A program made the translations under genes and the position numbers. A stretch of 64,000 nt of DNA. Source: Lineus longissimus (taxonomy: Eukaryota; Nemertea; Pilidiophora; Heteronemertea; Lineidae). The notes beneath the pieces are model-generated. The model worked only from the letters and a program-made list of their open reading frames with translations. It had not been told where the DNA came from and did not search any database. Position 1 is the first letter of the stretch. Each line of letters opens with the position of its first letter. Shown piece after piece: positions 22,210 to 33,648 of the stretch. Location: assembly GCF_910592395.1 (NCBI RefSeq), contig NC_088318.1, forward strand, positions 18,228,349-18,292,348, written 5' to 3'.

Positions 22210-25200
22210 CTATCTGAGTGTCACACCTTGTTCTGCTTCAACAGTCAAACGGATCGAATTCTGCAAGTCATGTGACATATGGTATGGCAGCGCTCGATCG
22301 CATGACTGGTATATCTGCCGATAACAGCGACTGTGTCCATATTGGCTGTGATCGAACTCATTCACAAGAGTCACAGATTTCACATTGTCGTCTGCTACAT
22401 TTCTAACGCTATCAAAGAACAGCTGCTCATCAAAATCGTCCTGACGATTTTCCCAGAACGTCACATCATGACGATGTTTGATTGGATACAGACTCAATGG
22501 CACAGCCTTTTGTAGAGACCGGTCATACTCATAATCCTGCACTTCAGGTAGAGAGCAATCCTTCCAAGTTGTTTTATCAATGGAATTACATTTCAGTCCA
22601 ACCTTTTTAGTGATGACAGCTTCGATTTGGCCCGCATTCATACATGTATGCTGATCCCCATTGTCATCTGTTTGAAAAATGCTCAAGTTTGCCTCAGCAT
22701 TTGAAGCTAAGATCCGTTGATCCTCCGACCATAACAAACGCAGCTCACCAACACCACACATTTCCTTTGTTAGTTTATCCAAATCGAACACCAAGTATGA
22801 ATACGAGGAGCTATCCTTGCTACTGTCGACAACAATCGTCGGCGTGAAAAGTCCAATATGTCCAACAGGACTGAATTTAGACTTCTCATCCATGATCTTG
22901 ACATCCTTGGATGAACATGGCTCGTATGCCTTCAAGTCGGTCAGATCAGCATTATAATCAACACCAATCACAATCCTCGCCTCACACTGACATGACTGGA
23001 AAACAAACCCTTCAGAGCAGACGATATGGTCAAACTCTGCTTCATTATGGCGTACAATTCTTACTCCATTTTTTACGAAATCAGGAACACACTTCAGAAC
23101 ATTGGCAGAAAATTCAACAAAACTTGTTTCATTTTCATTCTTTTTAACAATCATCAATTCACGCCGAGCAGGGTACCTGTTTTCAAAGACTGGGCAACGT
23201 TCGAACACAACCCCAGTGAAAACACTTGCTTGGCCATCACAGATCTCAGACCCCTGTGAATACACTGACATGAAGTACTCAAGTAGAGATGACTGTATCA
23301 ATTTGACCTGACTGGGTTGTACGTCACGGACACCTAAAGCCTTTAATTGTTTTGAAATACAATCTGGAAAGTCTAATTTTCCACAATCGGTCCATTTCAC
23401 CACCTTCGGACAGTTCTCGTCCTCTGATAATTTGTCTTCAGATACATGTCTCTTTAATCCTGTGTCACCAGGATTACAATCTTTGGAGTCTTTTACACAA
23501 CAGGAAGCCACACTATTAGTTCTGTCTGTATCTTGACAAGGTTTTCCGTCACTATCAGTTACATCTGAAAAGTTTTCCTCATAAACTACATAGTATTTGT
23601 TGATGTCACTGCATAGGTGAGGGCTGTCTGTATCAAGCAAATTTGGCACTTCGAGAGGTAGACACATTTTAACCGAAGTAAAGACGTCACAAGCCTTTCT
23701 AAGGACGGTCTCCAGAGTTGCCGCAGTGGGGTGCTTCTTGTCCAAGCATAACACACTCCTGAAAAGTAATGAAGCTGGATCAGTGACCTAGGAATGCGGA
23801 GATCAGTGGGAGAGTGGTTAGAGCACTGAGCTCATAATCATGGGTCATTATAGTAACTGATAAATATGGTGTCGAACACTTTATTAGAGAATGATGGGTT
23901 TGATAACCACTTTACCGAACATTCTGTCAAAACAAAAGATTGAGGTCTGCAAGAGATCTAAATGTTTTTGAATCCTACCTGTGTGACAGTCCTGCCAACA
24001 TATCAAGTTTCCGGGCTACAAAGAGTTGACAGCGATACTTTCTTTTCCCGAGCGAAGCTACTGTACTTCTAATCTGGCTTCTTTGGTTGGGCAACGATTT
24101 GACGAAGACATGCGTGAGAGCATCATTAGTGTTAAACCACTGATCACGGCTTCTGTAAGAAGGAAGTTCGATATTTTAAAGACAACCTTCGTAAATGTAT
24201 TTGTATGGGCAATCAAATCTTTCTATAGTGAAATGAGTCACAGTTGATGACCAACGACAAATGATAGAACGATGCCGTTTGCACATGTATGTACAAGTTT
24301 TGAACCAAGATCAGCCCAAGCCATTATCTTCTATTGATATAAACGCCATAATGACATGCACAACAAATGAATTGAGAAGTAAGAAAGAACTCTAACCTGA
24401 AGCCTGTAGAAGCATACTGTGGGTAGTCCTCCACCCGAAATGGTTTCACCTCCTTCAGGATCAGGCCTCCATATGTTGCCATGGAAACAATTTGCCAGGT
24501 ATTCGGCCATTCCCTGCGTGGCTGGTCAGATGGCGTCCCTCCTTGACCTCTGCACAAGGACACACAAACTTGACCATCTTCTTTGAGAACCCGAGTAGCA
24601 CTAGAAGTCAACAAAAACATGTCCTAAGATCGACCTAACCACATTTTATTGAAAAATCTATTAACATTTCTACATGTGTACATGTGTTTTCTGGGAAGGC
24701 TTGATAATTCTTCCTATCTTCAGCATTACCTCTGCACTTGGAGCTCGACACTGGACTAGCAATCAAGAGGCCCTTGGTTTGATCCCGACTGTTGGTGTGA
24801 GACTGTAGGCAGGTCGTTGTCTAACTCACCTCTCACCCCCTTGGATGATATTGCAACTAAAAACATGCGTCTTACCTCATGAAGAAATCCTTCAGCAGAG
24901 CCCTATTCTTCTTGATGTTTGATTTGCCTCCAATGTGGGGGAAGTTAAAAATGATACAAGAGAAGAGCTGATCTGGTTGTAGGATCTGCTTCTCATGGAG
25001 TCTGGTTGCATCGACACCCAGCAGCACAGTGGCACCTGAAACAAACAAGTTCATAATGACATCAGTATCTATCTCATTTTTCACATCAAGTATCCTACTC
25101 AGATTAGAACTTCTCTTTCTACAAATTTTAAAAGAGGATCGATCTTCAAATGCGTTTACCCCCACAAAGATGCAATATCAGACCAAGTTATTCCGATATA

Positions 25201-25470
25201 GCAGACCATCTGTAGGGCAGCTCAGGCCACTTGGTGTGAATCATGATCCGAGTTCAAACTGAATGGCAGGTGTGTTGATGATCATTTACCTAGATCTTTC
25301 AGCAGCTCAATGTTTTTCTCCGCTCCCTTGTGTTTGGTAATGGCCTCTTCATCATCATAACAAGTGGCAATGATTCTGGTTGGGTCGTCTGCTTGGAGGG
25401 CGTAGGCAAATGCGAATGAGAAGTCTCCTTCTCCAGTCAGAAGAACTCGTCCACAAGGTGGAGGATCCAT
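22210..25470 (-). CDS. FDXACB1: FDXACB1: BMT5-like Rossmann domain fused to a ferredoxin-fold anticodon-binding domain
   Basis: Four coding exons in transcript order: 25470-25290, 25035-24876, 24600-24397, 23758-22210. The joined frame is 697 aa (human about 624). Residues 1 to about 185 form the DUF2431/BMT5-like methyltransferase fold: GEGDFSFA (13-20) as the SAM-binding loop, FNFPHIGGK, and CRGQGGTPSDQPRREW near 130. In yeast Bmt5 this fold makes m3U in 25S rRNA. Residues 603-697 are an FDX-ACB domain (DVTFW, DFDEQLFFDSVRNV, SVTLVNEF, SCYR-like SRCYRQIYQSCDRAL), as at the C-terminus of mitochondrial and bacterial phenylalanyl-tRNA synthetase. The middle, encoded with the C-terminus in one large last exon, is Cys- and Asp-rich and poorly conserved. 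No precise biochemical role of the fusion is established. The start is the only ATG before the conserved glycine loop. Confidence 0.92.
23785..23850 (+). mobile_element. tRNA-derived SINE head, family S
   Basis: Just upstream (transcript sense) of FDXACB1 exon 4. Contains gtggttagagcactgagctc followed by ataatc, an A-box and anticodon-arm-like region. The same string recurs in reverse orientation at 50925-51055. Confidence 0.5.
24738..24840 (+). mobile_element. tRNA-derived SINE-like fragment
   Basis: In FDXACB1 intron 2. A tRNA-like stretch from ggagctcgacactggac to cccttggtttgatcccgac, followed by a C-rich tail. No anticodon-stem pairing good enough for a working tRNA was seen. Confidence 0.4.
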
Positions 25471-26190
25471 TTCAAATGGAATCTAAAATATTGGAAAATA
25501 AGGTTTCTTAAGCTTGGTTTTTAAGGTGAAATAAGCTTTGCATCCCTTGTGTTTTCTCCTCTCTCTCGATAGCTACAGACGGCTATTTTGATTTTATCCG
25601 AGTTGACTCAGTCTGTGTTAGCGTAAGTGAACTCTTCTCCTCGGACCTGCACATCCTCACATCATACAGGGAGAGCTGAGACATTGTCTCTGCTTAGATA
25701 TGCGATAACTCATTTTTGGCTGGTTGTGACTTTGTCTCTAGACAACTTTTTATGGAACACCCTGTCCCTGTGTAAAAAAATGTGGTGTAAAACTGCACGT
25801 GGAACAGAAATACAGCCGGTCTGTGCGTGTTGACAACTAACCAACATCAAATTAGTTATTCAGAATCTTGTGAAAGTAATTACTGAAACATACCAAATCA
25901 TGATATGGACTTTATTTCAGAGAAATTGATGATTTCATGTCAATGCAGTGCTGCCATCGACGTGAGGTTGTGAACTAAAACCTCGTCATCTGAATCTTAT
26001 TTGTATGTAAAAGCACTACAAAATGTATGGGGGCGAAATTGGGGAACCAGGGCCATCATTTCCGTTCTAGGCGGAACATGTGCTAATTTTACCAACGATT
26101 TCCCCAATTTTCTCGATTTGTGCAACATTCTACATCAATACAACAGTGTGGAAAGATAGCACCTAAGTGGAGAATTCAATAAAACCAAAC
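25471..26190. promoter_or_regulatory. Bidirectional promoter gap, FDXACB1 / HEATR3
   Basis: 720 bp separate the divergent start codons. The stretch contains a fragment of the ggttgtgactttgtctc dispersed repeat near 25720. No TATA box at a convincing position was seen. Shared control of the two genes is inferred from position only. Confidence 0.5.
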
Positions 26191-29100
26191 ATGGGCAAAA
26201 CCCGTTCTAAAAAACACAAGAAAAGGGGTCCCAATCCCACCGGCATTCCCAGCCAAAAGGAAGCTGAAGAAGCTGAAGAAGAAGAGGTAGCTGGAGAAAA
26301 TGAGCCCATTCCGGTAGCAGCGTTGGCTGAAAAGGTGGGCATTGGTCACTGACCTAGCGGTCAAGAAGTGAACAGACCTTTAGTTAATGTGTTTCCTGCT
26401 GAATGTCAGTTTTGTCCTGGTTGTGACGTTGTCTCTGGTGGTGGTGGGACCAAGCTCATCGTTTTCAAAATCTTTCGTTTCATTCCAAATGTTATTCATC
26501 TTGATCATGTTTCTAGCTTCAGAGTGCAGCAGCAGAAGACAGAGAGTGTGCCTTGGTGACCATAGCGGCAGTTGTAGGCCAGCCAGGTGTCATAAAGGCC
26601 CTTCTCAAAGACCATCTGCGAATCATTGGACCACTTGTACTTGATGCATGTCGTAATGTGAGACATGTGGCTGTGGGGGCCTTAAGGTAAATGGATGATA
26701 GATGACAGAAAGGATAAGACTAGAAATGTTGACTTTATTGCATTGCTGATTCAGATGGATCAAAAGATTAAACCCAGATTTAACCCTTCATTTTGGTTGT
26801 GATAGTGTCTACATGGTCATGGTGATATAGTCGGTGAACTTTCTCGCATCCATTTTCAGGAATATGACAGTGGAGGGAGGACATGAAGTCAGTGACAGGA
26901 TGATGGAATTGGACATCATGACTCCCCTGGTTGCTCTTCTCAAACAGTATGGCACACAATGGAAACCTCAGTCGGCCAAAAATGACCAAGAAGCTGAAAT
27001 ATTCCTGCATGCGGTACACCTGTTGTGGAATCTATGGTAGGTTCAGATTGCAGAGAAAAAAGATGAGTCAAAAGTTGTCTTAAATGACTTCTATTGTTGA
27101 CCGGGACTACCGAAACCTTTTCTAAAGGTGAACCTCTTTCTCTTTGTTTTGGATGATAAGATATCTTTACTGGGTCTTTGGCCTTTGTTTCAGTGAGAGC
27201 AGTGAGGTGGCTGTCAACACATTCAACCGAGAAGATATTTTACAGATACTGTTGCCATGCCTACAGTCAGATGTTTATGGTTATGATCTAGCAGTAGCTG
27301 TAGGTGAGTGTCAAATTGATTTGTCCTAATACTACAGGATGTCCCACAATAATTTAGGTGAAATGTACTTCTTGGTAGAGGAGAACATAATAGTTTCTGC
27401 AAGGTTTGAACGTCATATCTTCTCTTACTAGGCCATGACTCTACGGCTCTGTGTAAAAAACAGTCATAACTTTCATGACAGATATGGGATTGGGAAAGAC
27501 TCCTAAATATAATGTTGTTTATTTTCCAGCACAGTGCTTGCATACAGTTACTGATAGCAACACTGAGGCTTCTTCTGCTTTGAACAGTCATGAATCAGTC
27601 ACAACATTTATCAAGCTGATTCAAGGAACGGAAGAAACTGACTCGGGTCAACACGTCCTGCTAAAAACTCTGGCAATTGGTAAGTTGAAAGGAGATTCAG
27701 ACCTGAATGAAGAATTACAGCGACAAGCTTCTCATCAATGGGGTATGGGCTTGACTCTCAGAAGGATCATTGCATGAACTGAATGGATCTAGCCTTCTTT
27801 CAGGAGTCCTGTTCAACATCAGTAATGGCAACCTCGGCCTGATGAATGGTAACACACTGACCACTGTAATGGATGTACTGGTGCAGACGATTGAATTTGA
27901 TACGGAGAAAACTTTGAATGAACTCGGTGTTTATATGCAAGAGATCAAGGTAGGATTATAGGATGCATTCTAGCGAGCAAATAATAGGTGGGCAGCTAAC
28001 CTGGAGATAATTGCATGATGACCCAATGAACATCAAATGCAAGAGCCTTAAAGTATGTGTCCTCATCTGCTCTGCAGTGCCTAAAGGGTTTCATTTCACG
28101 TTCTAATCCACGGCTCAACAGTACAGAAACAGAACTTTGTAATATCCCAGACATGTTTTAATGATTGTAATGTTAGTCCTCAACAGCAGTGCTTCCAGGG
28201 CTTCAGGTAGCAGATATGTGGATGTCTTTGCGAAGTATCGAGTGCCGTATCTTACTTTATGTTCCAGACAAATGGTACTTCTGCCGCAGACGGAGACTCC
28301 AGCAATCATATCCCAGAAGTTTCAGTGAGTAACATTGGCATTGGGAATTGTGGGCTGTGTGACAAGTTAACTTATGTTGTGATGATTGTAGTGATCATAG
28401 TCATCATGATCAGGTCTGTTTGGGCCAAAGGTATCTGTTGCCACTTTGGTGCCCCAAGGGTCCTTCTCATTTGCAGCACTCGGTGATTTCTCAGTCCAAA
28501 TACTTTGCTAAATTTTAGTTTTTTTGGTCCATTGTGTACTTAATGGGGGTTAGTGAACTTTATCAATGTATTCTATGATATTGTTCTTTCAGATAGGTGA
28601 ATTTAACCAGAAGACACAGCACCTGTGTAACATTCTCCAGTCACAGCAGTTAGTCATAGAGATCCTCTCCAATCTGTGCTGTGCTAATGGTAAATATCAT
28701 TCAATAACAGTACTGATAGTGCTAATGATAATGACCATAATCTGTTCTTTGAGGGGATGAAATTATGCGGGTTGACACTGATAAAAGCTGCTGATTTTGT
28801 GGCAGGGAACTAATTGCAATACTCACATTTGATCTTGTAGATGATGGTGGTGACGAATGGGAGGACCTTGACAGCAGTGATGATGGAATGGATGTGATAG
28901 CCTCTGAGAACCTGGAAGAAGACATGCAGACAGATATACTGGTGAGATTCAACTTCTTCTATGCTTCGTTGGTTTTTGCAGTGTGCATGTCAGGTGACAT
29001 ATGTCTGCTTTTCGGCTGTATGGTGAGTCTCCAGGGTAACCCAAAAAAACCAGACTTCAACCACCCAAAGCTTTAGTCTACAGTCGACCTGAACTAATGT

Positions 29101-30483
29101 CTCTCTCATCTCCAAATTACCATCACATGTCCTTATTTCAGTCTCCATTGTGCATCCCAAAGGAAATCCATTCATTATTTGCCTCAAATGACATCGTAAA
29201 GAAAGTGATTCAGAAGATCAACTCTCCAGATCAAGGTCTTCTAGATGCCTTGAATAAACACAGCAAGACCAAGGCTGTTGGGAAGAGACTCAAGGAATTA
29301 CAAATCCGGGCAATGCTGTGTCTAAGCAACATGGTCAGTGCAATGGAAGCGGACTTCTTGGGTGGTCTGCCTCATTTGCATATGATCTGGTTAGACTTGA
29401 CACAGTTGGCGAGGACGGGTGCTGCTCAAAGTGACATGGAGTTGTTAGAAGCTGTCACGAGTGCAATGCGGGCCGTGATAGTCAAGTTAGGAGAACTCAA
29501 GTCACCAGAGGTAAGAATGGTTTCCATAATCAGTTGAATGAAGCGATTATGCGTCACTGAACTGCGCCATAAAATGTGGAAAATGTCCAACCTCCTTCAA
29601 GTTCAAAATGATGTCTGATGTCAGCGATGTATATACATTGTAGCTCAAATCAATGTTTCGACATGCTGTTATTCAGAGTTTTAAAGCCTACTGTGTCATT
29701 GTTTGCCTCAAGGTACATATATGTGTACGTTTCTGAGAAATGACTGCTCATGATGAAACTCACGGATTCCACAATTGTATTTGACATTCTTCTGTTTTGT
29801 CTATTTTAGTTCAAAGATGTGACACCACATGCGCTGCAGATGATATGTGAAATGGGTGACAAATCAGGCAACCCACACGTGCGAACGAACACGATACGTA
29901 TTGTGTCCACGATTGGATGTATGCTAGCTCTACAGCAACAGCCACATTCGCTGCTAAAGGTATGTAAAGATTTCATCTGGCTAACATCTGTAGCCGTCAG
30001 ACTTGATGGTTTATTTTCAATATGCTTCATATTGTGCTTTATTGTTTTTCAGAATATTGGCGTATTCCTGCTTGAAATCTGTGCCAAAGATTCTGAGTTG
30101 TGGGTGATTGCTGAAGCCCTTGACTCCATCTTTGATGTGTTTTCGGAGGATCACCTCAACCCAGTCGTCATGGAGATAGGATTGGTTCAAAAGTTGAAAC
30201 AGTTGTCACCGCTGCTGAAGCAAAAGGTGAGTACATGAGGAAATCAGGCACAGCTAATCTAGGAGAATACTAAAGAGGCCCTAATTGCACTTCAGTAGAA
30301 GCAGCATTAGACCATGCTTTTGATCCAGTGCAGGGGATCGATAACATAAAACTTGTCCTGAGTAGTCTTTGCTGCTTCAATTTTCAGATTCATCAACAAA
30401 AGCGATTCCTTGGGGAACATCTACCGATCGTCACGACAGCTAGGACGAATCTCATACGATTCATCAAGTATAAAAACGGCTGA
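26191..30483 (+). CDS. HEATR3: HEATR3 (Syo1 homologue), 5S RNP nuclear import adaptor
   Basis: Thirteen coding exons: 26191-26334, 26523-26686, 26860-27036, 27194-27303, 27530-27679, 27804-27949, 28268-28324, 28593-28689, 28841-28941, 29142-29510, 29810-29959, 30053-30226, 30388-30483. The joined frame is 644 aa (human 680). The N-terminus MGKTRSKKHKKRGPNPTG is basic and resembles the transportin-binding signal of Syo1. Armadillo/HEAT helices follow, starting with VRHVAVGALRN. An acidic segment at about residues 349-382 (DDGGDEWEDLDSSDDGMD) matches the loop that in Syo1 binds uL18/uL5 (RPL5/RPL11). Yeast Syo1 carries RPL5 and RPL11 together into the nucleus, and human HEATR3 variants cause a Diamond-Blackfan-type anaemia. 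The 57-bp exon 7 is in phase and could be skipped without a frameshift. Confidence 0.93.
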
Positions 30484-33400
30484 GAGGATGGAGATGTTCC
30501 GAGGAGTGTTTTTATCCTGCCATAGACATTTTAATTTGAAAACGAAACGAAGCTTTGTCTTTCTGAACTGTTGAATGAACTGTGATGAATTGCTGACACT
30601 TGGTTCCTTGGTGTTATTTCTCCGGTGGCTTCCATTGTTCTGTGGGATGGAATCATGATATGAACATCTGTCCAGACTATGATGTTGTTAAAGAACTGGC
30701 ATGTATTTCAGATTTTTGTTAGATGCATGTTGTTCTAGATGAAAGACCATGTTATAGTCAAAAGACTAGCATATACCATAATTTGAATTTTGTTAAAAGG
30801 CCTGTTGTTTGATGAAAATTCAAAACTGTTAAATCATCATAGCAAATTTTACAGTTATGATAATAGTAATTGTAATAACAAGGCTTCACCCAAAGCTGAC
30901 ATCATTACAACCTCTGTTACAACCTCCTTCTGGACCTTTTTATTTCTTCGGATTTTTGTTAATCATTCTTTCCTGTCAAAATGCTACAGTTGTTTAGTTC
31001 TGTTGAAATCTGAAATAGGACAGTGGTCTTTCACTTATATTGAAGTCATTATTGTAAATATCATTGTCATTGAAATAAAATTTGTATTCATCATACACCG
31101 ACTTGTAAATGGTCTTGTTTCTAGCAAATATTTAACCTCAAGCTTTTGGCCACACTAAATGAACACCTCGGGTAGCAAGGAACTTGTATCTCTCGTGTGG
31201 AAAGGCCAAGTGGCTATCCCATGTTCATTCTTCTGTTAATCTGGTCAGCAGATTACCATCTACTCTGGCAAAGATAGTGCTTTAAAGCACTCAAATCACT
31301 AAGCATACATGTAGGACGAAGTTTGAACTGGTGTGGTGGCTATCCAGGAACTAAAATACCTTTGAATGAGACGTAAAACCAAGGTACCTTGTACTTGGCG
31401 TCTATGCTGCATGTAGGTCAAGGAAAAGACCACAAGTTTGAAATGGGAGCAGCTTGTGTGGAGTCTACCTCTGCCTGAAGTCCGAGTCACTGGGCCATTA
31501 AACCCAATTGGTACTCAACCACAGTGGCACATAAAAGGTTCCTCACACCTTTGAGGATAAATACTCCCTGGAGAATAACCTTATGTGCAGAAGAAGTTGA
31601 CCCGTTTGTGGCTGTATTTGAATCCAAAGACATCCAGCGGTGAAACTGGGAAAACTTGGTCTGACAAATGAATGAAGAAAACGTCGAGTTGGATTCACAC
31701 TGATGAAATAGTATTGACTTTATAAATTCATCCTCTAACGTACATGTAAATAGAAATAGAATACAATTTGTAATATACAAGAGAGACATGTGATAAAATA
31801 CTTTCCAACTGTCCATTCACCACAGTGAGACCTGAAGTGGCGCAAACCTGCGATTATCAACAATGCAAGTCGCTTAAATCCCTTGTTTCGGAGGCAGGTC
31901 AAATAAAGTAAAAGTAATCTTATCACCTGCCCTAATCATGGCTCACTTTGTTGGTTCACATCACAACGAATGTCTCATTGTCTCATTCGTGAAAAGTGAC
32001 CCATCAACACATATGGAGCCGGCATTTTCAATCACCTATTTGTCTGTTCACACAAGAATCATGACATGCAAAAGTGACCATCTGTCTTTGATACACTGCA
32101 GATGCACATGTATTTCTGGTTATTGACATACAGTGGTTATATAAAGGAATTTACAAATATATTTAAGAGTACAAGCGCCACACTGATTTTTGGAATAATC
32201 CAGCAACGTAATCCTGCCAAAACAAGCTAATGCATATCTTTTCATCTCTGACCATTATTTATTGCACATAACTTATAATCAGTATTTCACATGTTTTTTA
32301 CTGGGCCCTTCTCAACTACATGTACCCATTCTTACAGTAAATTGACTCTCTGGCATCACACTGATTTGCTTTGCTCCTGGCCTGAAGCTAACTGCATCAC
32401 ATCATACATGTACAATACTACATGTATGGCATGCAAAGCAAGATGCATTCAAGATAACACTCAGTGAAATCCTTACACCGTAAACAACAAAATGTCAAAA
32501 TCATAAACATAATTTCATGAATTCCAAGTGACTATGTACAAATGAATGTAGCGATCAGCATCCAGATAAAAGTGGACATCAAAACGCTACAATGATACAT
32601 CACAGAAATTTGTGCTACGTCTACGGATATATACAATAAGTAAATAGGACAATAGGACTAAGTTGACGATTTCAAATGCAGGACATCAAGTGAAACATGG
32701 AATACAGGTAACAAAATCATCAGCATCATCAAAGTCATTATGGCGAGTTATAATTTTCAAGACGAATAATGTGACCTTGCTGAAACTACTTTTTTTCCAT
32801 CCGAAATTCTTTAGAAAGTTTATATGATCATGTTCAAGTTCTCTTCCAACTTTTTGCCCGTTTCTCAAAATCACACACACATGTACGGTGCAACCCAAGA
32901 AAGTGTCATTTTAGAATAAATGATAGCACAATATCACCTGTTATGCGATCGTTCAACAGATCATTACATGTAGAGGTCACAAAGACAAAACTGAAGCACC
33001 AGAAACAAAAATTCAAGGGACAATTGGCCATGCTGTCATCCGCGAAGGCAGGCAGGAAGCCAAAATTCATCAAAAATAATCTGACATATGGAATGCTTAT
33101 TGAATAGCAAAAGATATTAATGACTGATATTAATCAGATATAATTTTTTGACCGAATTTTATCAAATGAAACATCGTCACCTTCCGCTTTCAAGCAGATC
33201 TTGCAGGAAATTCAAGCGATATGTGAAATATGTACATTAAACTACAGTTAACTCCATACAAATCACAGAAAAAAGTCTCTGTTTTAGGAGTAATTGACCC
33301 CCTACGAGTTCCCACAAAAGGCAAAAAAAGTCCCAGGTGTATTTAAAGTGGCCATGTAACTGAAAGGCCTATTTTGGCACTGCCTTGCCTTCAAGTTCCA

Positions 33401-33648
33401 AAGCTTAGCACAAACTCTCAAAGCATCAGGCAGGCCTTCCAACTAACTTGCCCAGCTGGTCAGTCATTTTCCCAGACACGCTCCAGGGCAAGTCGCTCAG
33501 TAAGTTAGAAGGCCTGCTATGAATACATAAAATTAAGATAATATTCTCAGTCAGTTGGGGAACTGATTCTCAGGGTGTTCGAGTCCATCAACAATGTTGC
33601 TCTCTACGGCTGGTTTGTTCGTTGTCAATTTGGTACTTTCTTCAGTTC
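30484..33648. other. HEATR3 3' UTR, intergenic DNA and PIP4P 3' UTR
   Basis: HEATR3 has AATAAA at 31074-31079, giving a 3' UTR of about 0.6 kb. For the converging PIP4P gene the nearest minus-strand AATAAA seen is at 32263-32258, which would make a UTR of about 1.4 kb. An inverted repeat lies at 33430-33518. No other gene was recognised. Confidence 0.55.
33430..33518. repeat. Imperfect inverted repeat
   Basis: Left arm near 33430-33455 (caggccttccaactaacttg) and right arm near 33486-33518 (agtaagttagaaggcctg) are approximately reverse complements. They could form a hairpin with a loop of about 30 bases in the PIP4P 3' UTR, or be a remnant of a foldback element. Confidence 0.5.
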
